From Dyadobacter sp. MSC1_007 (GTDB lineage Bacteria > Bacteroidota > Bacteroidia > Cytophagales > Spirosomataceae), in the NCBI RefSeq assembly GCF_023667495.1, contig NZ_JAMOZL010000016.1:1-64000 (forward strand): a stretch of 64,000 nucleotides of DNA. Direction: 5' to 3'. Below are positions 1 to 7,678 of the stretch, piece after piece. A program made the position numbers and the translations under genes. The notes beneath the pieces are model-generated. The model was given only the letters and a program-made list of their open reading frames with translations, was not told the DNA's origin and ran no database searches. Positions within the stretch are counted from its first letter, which is position 1, and each line of letters opens with the position of its first letter.

Positions 1-20
1 TTTCAGAACAATTTAAAACA

Positions 21-44
21 AAAAAGCGCCCTTTGAGGCGCTTT
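21..44 (-). terminator. Intrinsic terminator of tRNA-Lys
   Basis: An 8-bp perfect stem (AAAGCGCC, 23-30, with GGCGCTTT, 37-44) and a 6-nt loop lie just 3' of the tRNA on the minus strand. Read on that strand, the hairpin runs into a T-rich tract (complement of the A-rich stretch at 11-25). Confidence 0.8.
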
Positions 45-47
45 CAG

Positions 48-120
48 TGATCCCGCTGGGATTCGAACCCAGGACCCATACATTAAAAGTGTATTGCTCT
101 ACCAGCTGAGCTACGGAATC
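48..120 (-). tRNA. tRNA-Lys (anticodon TTT)
   Basis: Read on the minus strand this 73-nt segment folds as a full cloverleaf. The acceptor stem GATTCCG pairs with CGGGATC, with one G-T pair. The D arm carries AGCTGGTA, the anticodon stem is ATACA/TGTAT around the loop CTTTTAA (anticodon TTT, Lys), and the T arm is CTGGG-TTCGAAT-CCCAG. The CCA end is not encoded; CTG follows the discriminator A. A terminator hairpin follows directly. The gene lies 21 nt downstream of a damaged copy, so the two may once have been a tandem transcript. Confidence 0.96.
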
Positions 121-141
121 GTTTTCTAGTTTTTATTTTTA

Positions 142-229
142 CCTGACGGCTGGGATTCGAACCCAGGACCCATACATTAAAAGCGGTCCGCCGCGCGGTG
201 TATTGCTCTACCAGCTGAGCTACGGAATC
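142..229 (-). pseudogene. Degenerate tRNA-Lys copy with a 15-nt insertion in the anticodon arm
   Basis: From the 5' end through the D arm, and again in the T arm, this minus-strand segment matches the intact tRNA-Lys at 48-120. Two differences stand out. A 15-nt GC-only-except-two insertion (184-198) lies between the 5' strand of the anticodon stem and the CTTTTAA loop. After the T arm, the 3' acceptor strand is CCGTCAG instead of CGGGATC, so it cannot pair with GATTCCG except at isolated positions. No terminator or CCA follows. I call it a tRNA pseudogene. It could instead be an unusual tRNA with a processed insert, but the lost acceptor stem argues against function. Confidence 0.75.
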
Positions 230-700
230 GGTTGCCTTTGCCCTGGCAAGGGTGACCCGAAGATCATATATATTCAATGGCGCATTTAAAACTTGAACTT
301 CATCTTCCCGCGGCTGAAACTTTACAAAAGTTTAACATCCGCTGCTTGACTGGTGTTTTTCGTTTACCGCAACGCCGTATCGTGGTGCAAAAGTACAATT
401 TGAGTTTTACCAAACAAATTTTGGCAAGACTATTTTTGCGCCATAATCGGCGAAAAATCGCCAATCTGCTGGAAACAAGAAAATTAATGTTCTAAAAAAA
501 ATAAAATTTTTTTAACGCCGTCCCTAAGGACAGCACCACCCGGGCACATCGTAGCATTCAGCCAGGGAGCCGCTAATCTCCGGATATCAACCAAATGTCG
601 CCGTTTTCGGACCGTTTTTGTCCGGATTTCAATCCACCAACTTCTCCAGTGCATTAATGCCGATTTTAGATGCATCATAATCCACATAATCACTAAGCGA
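230..700. other. Non-coding stretch between tRNA-Lys copies and a small ORF
   Basis: I see no convincing gene here. A 72-codon open frame on the plus strand (277-495) and long open frames on the minus strand (484-864) show low-complexity composition, no membrane or domain signature and no promoter. There are minor hairpins: GGCGA/TCGCC near 445-465, GTCC/GGAC near 520-532 and CGGAC/GTCCG near 607-624. An A/T-only run lies at 495-512. The right part may hold the promoter of the minus-strand tRNAs. Confidence 0.5.
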
Positions 701-844
701 ATGGGACGGGGCGAAAATTTTACGAATAAAGAAGGCCGGAGGACCGTCAGGGAGGAATTCCGACGTTTTTTTGAAAGAGAGTTTGACTGGATCGCCCTGT
801 TGCTGATCGCGGCGGTGATCCTGCTCAGCCTGGTTTTTTTCTGA
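701..844 (+). CDS. Small membrane protein, 47 aa (unrecognised)
   Basis: A 47-codon frame from ATG 701 to TGA 842-844. The N-terminal half is highly charged, with many Arg and Glu residues. The C-terminal 19 residues are almost all Ile, Leu, Val, Ala and Phe (31-47), a clean single transmembrane helix ending in Phe-Phe. A charged amphipathic half followed by a C-terminal anchor is typical of real small membrane proteins. No clear ribosome binding site or TAnnTTTG promoter is visible just upstream. I do not recognise the family. The frame stays open upstream of 701, but I found no better ATG. Confidence 0.5.
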   Translation: MGRGENFTNKEGRRTVREEFRRFFEREFDWIALLLIAAVILLSLVFF

Positions 845-868
845 TTGCATGTCAATTTCAACAACGTT

Positions 869-1042
869 ATGAAAACATTCTTTACTTATTTGCTATTCAG
901 CGCATTACTTTTGATTTGCTATGTTGAGAAAAAGTCAGCCAGTGAGGCGAAGCGCCGGTCATCGGCGGGCAAACCCGTCCCGCCAAATGATACTGCGCGT
1001 TTCTTGCTAATTGACAGTAAGTTAGCAGCAAAGCGCTCTTAA
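869..1042 (+). CDS. Possible small secreted or membrane peptide, 57 aa
   Basis: The open frame can start at TTG 845 or, more plausibly, ATG 869. From 869 it begins Met-Lys-Thr-Phe-Phe and has a hydrophobic segment (residues 3-20), then a polar Ser/Lys/Arg-rich tail. A 6-bp GGCGGG/CCCGCC hairpin (964-984) lies inside the frame. The signal-peptide-like start is the only positive sign. The tail has no family resemblance that I recognise, and the frame could be chance. Confidence 0.25.
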   Translation: MKTFFTYLLFSALLLICYVEKKSASEAKRRSSAGKPVPPNDTARFLLIDSKLAAKRS

Positions 1043-1065
1043 GGCTAGATATCATCCTAAACACT

Positions 1066-4000
1066 GTGGCTCTCCTTATCAGGCTTTTTGGGCTTTTCCT
1101 ACTGCTTGGGGCTTTCGGCCTGCCCGCTTGCGCGCAAATGCCGATCCTGACGCTCGAACACCTCACTACCAAAGAGGGTATGCCTTCGAATGATGTGTGG
1201 TGCCTGAACGAAGACAAAAATGGCTTTTTGTGGATCGGCACCGGCAGAAACCTGTGCCGTTACGATGGATATAGCTTTATGCGGCTGGATAGTCTGCAAT
1301 TGGGTTACTGCTCGGGGATTTCCACTGACTCCAAAGGTGATATTTACACGTCTGTAGACACAAGAGGGCTTTGCAGGATCGACATGAAGACGATGGAGGT
1401 CTCCACGCTGCTCGTAAATAATTACGACGATCAGGATACCAATAATGATCTGCACGAGCAGGGATTGGTTGATTCCCAGGATCAGGTGTGGATGTGCGAT
1501 TATACGGCCGTGAAGCGGTACGACATTAAAACGGGTAAACTACGGCGCTACACGTTCGCCAAACAAGTATCGGGCGGCGACGTATACCAATATGCGAGCT
1601 TTTTTGAAGACCGGCAGCATGTACTCTGGATCGTTTCGGAGCTGGGCCTGTATTATTACAATAGAAAGACCGACCGGCTCGTGTGCATGTTGGGGCCTGA
1701 GGCGATTTACCCTGAAAATCGCGTTCAAGTCAGGCTTAGCAGGGCCTCTCAGGATTCGGCCGGAAATCTTTGGATTGGCGGATACGAATACGGCCTGGTC
1801 AAATACTCGCCAGCCGATCATAGTTTCAGCATCAGAAAGGCGGGATTTGAACAAAACAGCGTGCTTTGCGTACAGGAATCGCAGGATGAGAACGGACGGC
1901 GGTTACTGTTTGTCGGTACCAATGACGGCATCAGCGTTTTGTACACCGATCGAAATGAGCTCTATCATTTACCTGAGTTCTATAATAACGGGATCAAGAT
2001 TAAGGATATGTATGACGATAAAAGCAACGGAATCCTCTGGATTGGCACGAGTGAAGGCATTTACAAATACCGGTATAGGAACATCGGTATCCGGAGCATT
2101 GCCATCCCAGCTAATGTAGTCCGGCTTCCGGTGCAGGTCACTAGCATCCAGCCTGTGGCCGGGGGGAATTATCTGCTGGGGTTATCCCATTCGGGTGCGC
2201 TTAGCTGGCAACCGTCGACCAACACGTTCAAACTACTGCGATTTCCCGGCGATATGCTTACAGACAAGCTTCGTTTGATCGGTAGTGAGGTGTTTGCCTT
2301 TACGGATAAAGGCGTTGTTACGAAGAAAAATGAAGCTTTTGTGCCCTGGGCACCAGCGTCTGCTTTGTTTCGGAGTACCGATTTCAGGGATGGGCTGCTT
2401 GACCGGAAGGGCCGGTTGTGGATTGCGAACCTCAATGAATCCCTCAAGGTGATAAACCCGGTCACGAAAAAAGAAATCCGATTGTGGACGAAAGAGCAGG
2501 ACAAAAAGCTGATGAACCAAAGTTACATCAAGGCTTTGCTGGAAGGCGCGGATGGGAAGATCTGGATCGCGACCTGTTCAAGAGGATTGTTTTATTTCGA
2601 TGAAGAGAAGGGCATTTTCGTCAACCTGGAAGAACTGAATTTTAATAAAGGAAGGCGGATAGGCGGGGATTGCATTAATGGCATGCAGCGCGGTCGGGAC
2701 GGGTCGGTGCTCATCGCCAGCTGGGGAGGCGTTTCCAAAATCGCGCCCAACGGTTATGTCATGTATTCTTTTGACTTTAAAGAAGGCCTTTTAAAAGACA
2801 CCTATTGTGCCAATATTGCCGAAACCGAAGACGGTAACCTGTGGTTCAGCACCAATGAGGGCATCCATATTGCCAATCCGAAAACGCGGTCTGTCCGTTA
2901 TCTAACGACAATCGAGGGGCTGCGGAGTAATGCGCCGGTGGGTTTCTATTATCATGCACCTAATGAACTGCTTTTAGGTCATATCAATGCTATCAATATA
3001 TTGAATATCAATCAGTTGGTTGGTAATGTGGCTTCGCCTGGGATTGTGTTGAGTTCAGTCGAGGTAAAGGGAAAGCCGGTTTATATTGACCTACGAAAAG
3101 AAATTACCCTGCAACCAGACGAGAATTCGATCACTTTCAGTTTTTCAACTCTAAATTATGAACCGGCATCACAAAATTTGTACAGCTATAAGTTGAGTGG
3201 TGACGATAACGGCTGGGTGCAAATGGGTAATGAACACACCATTTCATTCTCCAATTTGCCAGCCGACTCCTATACACTGTTGGTGAAAAGCAGCAACAGT
3301 TCCGGTATGACCACCAGTAAACCACTGACAATTCGCATAATTGTCAGGCCGTATTTTACGAGCACCTGGTATTTCAGGGTTTTGATTGGACTTACGATCG
3401 CGGCATTGATCGTCGGGATGATGCGGTGGCGTGTCGACACGCTCGCCGAGCGGAACCGTCTCGATTTGCAAATCACCGAATGGAAATTGAAAGCATTACA
3501 GTCACAAATGAACCCGCATTTTCTTTTCAACTCCCTTAATTCAGTACAAAATTACTTGCTGACAAACCGCGGGGTAGAGGGCGCCAAATACCTTTCAAAG
3601 TTCTCGAAACTCGTCCGGCGCATCATGGAAAACTCTAACCACCAATATATTTCATTTGAAAAAATAATCGACACACTCCGGATGTATGTCGAAATAGAGT
3701 CGTTCCGGTTTAACCACGAATTCAATTATTCGTTTGATATTGAGGAAAATGACGCATTGCTGGATGCGCAACTGCCGCCCATGTTGCTGCAACCTTACGT
3801 AGAAAATGCGATCTGGCACGGACTGATGCCGAAGGAAGGCGAAAAGCAGCTCACGATCACGGCCAGGCTGGACAACAAGCATATCGAATGCACGATCCGC
3901 GATAACGGCGTCGGACGCAGTTTCGCGCCGAGGGGGGAAGGCCACATTTCCCGCGGCCAGGAAATGACGCGGGGGATTTTCGAGTCGCTGCGGCAAAAGG

Positions 4001-4098
4001 ATAGCGATGCCAAAATTGAATTGATTGATTTGTTTGATGATGACAACCGTCCGGCGGGAACGCTGGTAATAATGATTATACCGATCGAAAACATATAG
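1066..4098 (+). CDS. Propeller-sensor histidine kinase (LytS type)
   Basis: A 1010-residue membrane sensor kinase. A signal peptide (1-24, ending Ala-Cys-Ala-Gln) leads to a long periplasmic region of two-component-regulator propeller repeats (about 25-660, many copies of WIGT-like blades) and a Y_Y_Y immunoglobulin-like domain (about 670-750). One membrane helix (about 770-787) follows. The cytoplasmic kinase is of the His_kinase/LytS family, with phospho-acceptor His818 in NPHFLFN, an N-box near 910 (YVENAIWHG) and a G-box near 946 (DNGVGRS). The start is GTG 1066; the frame has a stop at 1018-1020 and no ATG between. The response-regulator gene begins 3 nt after the stop. The siderophore-type receptor downstream is a plausible target. 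The ligand is unknown. Confidence 0.9.
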   Translation: MALLIRLFGLFLLLGAFGLPACAQMPILTLEHLTTKEGMPSNDVWCLNEDKNGFLWIGTGRNLCRYDGYSFMRLDSLQLGYCSGISTDSKGDIYTSVDTRGLCRIDMKTMEVSTLLVNNYDDQDTNNDLHEQGLVDSQDQVWMCDYTAVKRYDIKTGKLRRYTFAKQVSGGDVYQYASFFEDRQHVLWIVSELGLYYYNRKTDRLVCMLGPEAIYPENRVQVRLSRASQDSAGNLWIGGYEYGLVKYSPADHSFSIRKAGFEQNSVLCVQESQDENGRRLLFVGTNDGISVLYTDRNELYHLPEFYNNGIKIKDMYDDKSNGILWIGTSEGIYKYRYRNIGIRSIAIPANVVRLPVQVTSIQPVAGGNYLLGLSHSGALSWQPSTNTFKLLRFPGDMLTDKLRLIGSEVFAFTDKGVVTKKNEAFVPWAPASALFRSTDFRDGLLDRKGRLWIANLNESLKVINPVTKKEIRLWTKEQDKKLMNQSYIKALLEGADGKIWIATCSRGLFYFDEEKGIFVNLEELNFNKGRRIGGDCINGMQRGRDGSVLIASWGGVSKIAPNGYVMYSFDFKEGLLKDTYCANIAETEDGNLWFSTNEGIHIANPKTRSVRYLTTIEGLRSNAPVGFYYHAPNELLLGHINAINILNINQLVGNVASPGIVLSSVEVKGKPVYIDLRKEITLQPDENSITFSFSTLNYEPASQNLYSYKLSGDDNGWVQMGNEHTISFSNLPADSYTLLVKSSNSSGMTTSKPLTIRIIVRPYFTSTWYFRVLIGLTIAALIVGMMRWRVDTLAERNRLDLQITEWKLKALQSQMNPHFLFNSLNSVQNYLLTNRGVEGAKYLSKFSKLVRRIMENSNHQYISFEKIIDTLRMYVEIESFRFNHEFNYSFDIEENDALLDAQLPPMLLQPYVENAIWHGLMPKEGEKQLTITARLDNKHIECTIRDNGVGRSFAPRGEGHISRGQEMTRGIFESLRQKDSDAKIELIDLFDDDNRPAGTLVIMIIPIENI

Positions 4099-4101
4099 AG
4101 T

Positions 4102-4908
4102 ATGAACCAACCGCTCCGAGCCGTCATTATCGACGACGAAACCAATGCCAGGGAAGCACTAACGAACCTGATCCGCATCGTATGTCCCGATTTGCAGATC
4201 TGTGGGCAGGCCAAAAATGCCGACGAGGGTATTTCTATGATCCGTTCAGAGCGCCCTGATCTCATTTTTCTGGACATTCAGATGCCCGGCAAAACAGGTT
4301 TCGATCTGCTTTCGAGTTTCGATAATGTAAATTTTGGTGTCATTTTTACAACAGCCTATCAGGAATATGCGATCCGAGCATTTCGTTTCAGTGCCATCGA
4401 TTACCTTTTGAAACCGATTGATCCCGACGAACTTCTGAGCGCAATCGCGAAATTTAAAAACCAGGCCGGAAGTGTCAATCCGGAGCAGCTGAAAATCCTC
4501 CATGAGCAGTTGGACCCCACGAAAGGTGCACGGCTGATCGAGCGGAAACGGAATGATAACCAGCGCATCGCATTACCCACGGCAGAAGGGATCCACTTCG
4601 TGCAAATGACAGAGATCATCCAATGTGAATCTCTTGGATCTTATACCAAATTTCATCTAATTAAAGGCCCCTCCATCGTTGTTTCGCGTCTTTTGAAGGA
4701 ATATGAGGAGATTCTCGACAGCTATTATTTCTTCCGTGTGCACCAGTCAAACATCATCAACCTCGAACACATCAAAAGATATGTGAAAGGTGATGGCGGC
4801 CAGGTATGGATGAGCGACAATACTGAAATCGAAGTGTCACGACGCCGCAAAGACGAATTCCTGGCCCTGTTGTCCGACTTTTATGTCAATTCCGGCAAGC
4901 TCAAATAG
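4102..4908 (+). CDS. LytTR-family response regulator
   Basis: A 268-residue cytoplasmic transcription regulator. The receiver domain (1-120) has the acidic pair at Asp11/12, phospho-acceptor Asp58 (FLDIQMP), a TTAYQ segment near 83 and conserved Lys104 (YLLKP). A LytTR DNA-binding domain occupies about 150-260, with the usual FFRVHQSNIINLEHI stretch. The gene starts 3 nt after the propeller kinase stop, so the pair is a co-transcribed two-component system. The promoter of the following TonB receptor is about 60 nt away and is a natural candidate target, but I cannot identify a LytTR binding site with confidence. Confidence 0.93.
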   Translation: MNQPLRAVIIDDETNAREALTNLIRIVCPDLQICGQAKNADEGISMIRSERPDLIFLDIQMPGKTGFDLLSSFDNVNFGVIFTTAYQEYAIRAFRFSAIDYLLKPIDPDELLSAIAKFKNQAGSVNPEQLKILHEQLDPTKGARLIERKRNDNQRIALPTAEGIHFVQMTEIIQCESLGSYTKFHLIKGPSIVVSRLLKEYEEILDSYYFFRVHQSNIINLEHIKRYVKGDGGQVWMSDNTEIEVSRRRKDEFLALLSDFYVNSGKLK

Positions 4909-4948
4909 TACGTGTGTTTTTACTGGTTACAATTTCTTGCCAAATTTA

Positions 4949-4979
4949 TTGTTTAGATTTAGTTTAAATAATATGTTTG
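4949..4979 (+). promoter_or_regulatory. Bacteroidota-type promoter of the TonB receptor
   Basis: TTG at 4949-4951, a 20-nt spacer, then TATGTTTG at 4972-4979, which fits the TAnnTTTG -7 element. Transcription would begin near 4985, about 16 nt before ATG 5001. The box overlaps an in-frame TTG at 4977, which is therefore unlikely to be the translation start. Confidence 0.6.
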
Positions 4980-5000
4980 CGCAAAATTAACCATACCATT

Positions 5001-7421
5001 ATGACGCACAAGGTATTTTTACTCCTGTTACTCTTCGCTTTTTCTATAACTACGACCGTTGCGCAGACCGGCTCTCTCACCGGTTCCATCCGGACTTCCG
5101 ATGGTGAGGCCGCTGAAATGGTGACTGTTAATATCAAAGGAACTGCGAAAGGCACATTAACCGATAAAAACGGAAACTATCAGATCAAAAACATCCAGCC
5201 TGGCCTGCACCGGGTAATGGCGTCTTTCGTCGGCTTGGAACGTCAGGAACAAACAGTCGAAATCAAGGCTGACGAGAACGCTTCTGTTGATTTTACATTG
5301 AAGGAAAATGCAGCCCAATTGCAGGAAGTGATTGTTTCGGCCCGTAACCTGAACAAGGAGAATGCCATCGTGGCTAAGATCCCTTTGAAAAAACTTGAAA
5401 ATCCGCAGGTCTACAATTCTGTATCGTCCGAAATCATGAAGCAGCAGGCCATTACCAGCTATGATGATGCATTGCGCAACGTACCGGGGATTACCCGCAC
5501 CTGGGAGTCGACCGGAAGGGCAGGGGATGGGGCTTCCTACTTTGCATTACGCGGTTTCGATGCGCAACCGACGCTTTACAATGGTGTGCCAGGCCTCACA
5601 AGCGGTAACCTGGATCCAGCTAATGTCGAGGAGATCCAGGTGATCAAAGGCCCTTCAAGCACTCTTTTCGGCGGAAGTTTTTACAGCTACGGTGGAATGA
5701 TCAACACTATCACGAAAAAGCCGTATTATACATTCGGTGGAGAGATTGCTTACAGCTCGGGCAGTTTTGGCCTCAACCGCGTAACGGCCGACGTGAATGC
5801 GCCATTAAGCAAAACCGACAAGATTGCAGTCCGGATTAATACGGCCTACCATTCAGAAAACAGCTTCCAGGATGCAGGTTTCAAAAAGTCGTTCTTCGTT
5901 GCGCCTGCGCTCGTATATGAGGTGAACGACCGGCTGTCATTCCATTTCATGACCGAGATACTGGAAGAGGAACGGGCAGTGGCACCGGTTTTTTTTCACT
6001 CCGACCGTGTGAGCCCGCTGCCTTTCAAGAATCTGGAAGAATTGAACCTCAATAACAAACTGTCGTTCATCAGTAATGACCTGACTATCAAAAACCCGCG
6101 TTTCAATTTGCAGGGGCAGATGGTTTATAAATTGTCGAACCAATGGACTTCTCAGACCATATTTTCCAGGGGTACCATTAAATCCAACGGTATTTACTCC
6201 TACATCTGGGACGATGTTTCGGGCGACAAGTATTTCAGCCAGTATTTTCACAACGAACAGCAGACAACCAGCACAACCGACATTCAGCAGAATTTTAACG
6301 GCGATTTCAAGGTCGGTAACCTGCGGAACCGCTTATTGGTAGGTTTTGATTATTTCAAACGGAATGTGATCGATAATGGATCGGGCTGGGCTTCGGCGCG
6401 CAATGTTACGCCGCAAGGTGAAATCAATTATGTGGACCCTTATTCAGGTGACACGCTTGCACCGGTATACCTCTCAAAAGCATCCATCGACAATCTGCTT
6501 GCTGGAACAGAGGGTAGTTTGAGCAATATTTCCAACAGCTCGTACAGCGCCTATGCATCCAACGTGCTGAATATCACGCCAAACCTGATGGCAATGGTAA
6601 GTTTACGGGCCGATTATTTCGATTCAAAAGGTGAAATAACCTCCTCCGAAGATGACTATGACCAATGGGCACTGTCTCCGAAATTCGGGGCTGTATACCA
6701 GCTTGTGCCCGACAAAGTGTCTCTTTTCGGAAATTACATGAATGCGTTCATCAACGTCGCGCCAAGGCAGGTAACCGATGTTGACGGCACCAATCCGCGT
6801 GTCAAATCCTTCAAGCCCGAGCATGCAGACCAATGGGAATATGGTATTAAAACCAATTTGTTCTCTGATAAACTTTCGGCTACATTATCGGTGTACGACA
6901 TCAAGGTTACCGACCGCGTAATGCCCGATCCGACGAATATCCGTGATTACAACCAAGGAGGCAAGGTTGGCAGCAAAGGATTTGAGCTTGACGTGGTGGC
7001 AAGTCCATTTACCGGCCTCAATCTGATCGCAGGTTACAGTTACAACGAAACGAAGATTATTTCGGGAGATAAGGAAGATTTTTACAGCGAACCAGGCCGC
7101 GCGCCTGGTGGGCAGGGGCCTCAAAACCTGGCCAATCTCTGGGCAACTTACCGGATCAACACTGGAACGCTTAAAAATGTAGGATTTGGTCTGGGAGGCA
7201 ATTATGCCAGTGAATACAAGGTGATCGACAACAGCAAAACTGGTGAGTTTTTTCTACCAAGTTATACTTTGCTGAATGCAAGCCTGTTTTATAATTCCAA
7301 CCATTTCCGGATTTCCGTCAATGTCAATAACCTGACCAACAAGGAATATTACATTGGCTACTGGTCCGTCAATCCACAGAAACCAAGAAATTCCACATTG
7401 AGTATCGCATATAAGTTTTAA
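5001..7421 (+). CDS. TonB-dependent siderophore-type receptor
   Basis: An 806-residue outer-membrane receptor for TonB-driven uptake, most like siderophore receptors. It has a signal peptide (1-22), a carboxypeptidase-like regulatory domain (about 25-112, with the GTLTDKNGNY signature), a plug domain (about 130-245; EEIQVIKGPSS and GGMINTITKKP motifs) and a beta barrel to the C-terminal Phe (SIAYKF). ATG 5001 is chosen over TTG 4977 because the latter lies inside the predicted promoter. The kinase/regulator pair ends 92 nt upstream in the same direction, suggesting regulation by it. The substrate is inferred from plug similarity only. Confidence 0.9.
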   Translation: MTHKVFLLLLLFAFSITTTVAQTGSLTGSIRTSDGEAAEMVTVNIKGTAKGTLTDKNGNYQIKNIQPGLHRVMASFVGLERQEQTVEIKADENASVDFTLKENAAQLQEVIVSARNLNKENAIVAKIPLKKLENPQVYNSVSSEIMKQQAITSYDDALRNVPGITRTWESTGRAGDGASYFALRGFDAQPTLYNGVPGLTSGNLDPANVEEIQVIKGPSSTLFGGSFYSYGGMINTITKKPYYTFGGEIAYSSGSFGLNRVTADVNAPLSKTDKIAVRINTAYHSENSFQDAGFKKSFFVAPALVYEVNDRLSFHFMTEILEEERAVAPVFFHSDRVSPLPFKNLEELNLNNKLSFISNDLTIKNPRFNLQGQMVYKLSNQWTSQTIFSRGTIKSNGIYSYIWDDVSGDKYFSQYFHNEQQTTSTTDIQQNFNGDFKVGNLRNRLLVGFDYFKRNVIDNGSGWASARNVTPQGEINYVDPYSGDTLAPVYLSKASIDNLLAGTEGSLSNISNSSYSAYASNVLNITPNLMAMVSLRADYFDSKGEITSSEDDYDQWALSPKFGAVYQLVPDKVSLFGNYMNAFINVAPRQVTDVDGTNPRVKSFKPEHADQWEYGIKTNLFSDKLSATLSVYDIKVTDRVMPDPTNIRDYNQGGKVGSKGFELDVVASPFTGLNLIAGYSYNETKIISGDKEDFYSEPGRAPGGQGPQNLANLWATYRINTGTLKNVGFGLGGNYASEYKVIDNSKTGEFFLPSYTLLNASLFYNSNHFRISVNVNNLTNKEYYIGYWSVNPQKPRNSTLSIAYKF

Positions 7422-7424
7422 AAC

Positions 7425-7592
7425 CCCGATCCCGTCAGGTATCAAATTTCGATAGAATGATGTGACGATGGCGCATGCCACAAACCACGCAAAACGCCGA
7501 TCCCGTCAGGGATCCTATATCGGTAGCAGGGTGCAATGATGGCACATGCGCGTGCCGTAGGTACGCCATGTACATCCCGTACCTACGGCACG
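7425..7592. repeat. Intergenic palindromic repeats
   Basis: Two related copies of a CCGATCCCGTCAGG-ATC word lie at about 7425-7443 and 7497-7514. The second contains the perfect palindrome GATCCC-GTCA-GGGATC (7499-7514). A separate 15-bp perfect inverted repeat follows: CGTGCCGTAGGTACG at 7551-7565 and its complement at 7578-7592, with a 12-nt loop. These look like dispersed hairpin repeats of the REP type. None encodes protein. Confidence 0.65.
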
Positions 7593-7623
7593 TACACGTG
7601 ATGCGTTAGTTTTTACCAATATT

Positions 7624-7678
7624 ATGCCCCGATGGGGCATTGTGGAGCCGGGTTGCCGCATTATGCGGCAACCCGGCT
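7624..7678. terminator. Twin hairpins between convergent TonB receptor and LysR genes
   Basis: A first hairpin, ATGCCCC-GAT-GGGGCAT (7624-7640), is followed by a 15-bp perfect stem: AGCCGGGTTGCCGCA at 7646-7660, a TTA loop, and its complement at 7664-7678. TTTT comes next on the plus strand. The loop TTA is the complement of the LysR stop codon, so one arm lies inside the LysR coding end. It is likely a terminator for plus-strand transcripts, and possibly works both ways. Confidence 0.55.

Noticed and set aside
184..198. tRNA intron in the second tRNA-Lys
   Set aside because: It is only 15 nt, has no group I intron features, and bacteria lack the archaeal-type splicing enzyme. The acceptor stem is also lost, so decay is simpler.
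277..495. Plus-strand open frame of 72 codons
   Set aside because: It begins near the upstream region of the minus-strand tRNA, has biased basic/Leu composition and no signal, domain or promoter.
484..864. Minus-strand open frames of 126 and 73 codons
   Set aside because: They lie antisense to the likely 47-aa protein and have low-complexity, Arg/Ser-rich or Gln-rich translations with no family resemblance.
4977..5000. TTG 4977 as start of the TonB receptor
   Set aside because: It lies inside the TATGTTTG promoter box, and ATG 5001 gives a clean signal peptide. For the same kind of reason I rejected TTG 8682, GTG 31900, TTG 46151 and TTG 46610 as starts of their genes.
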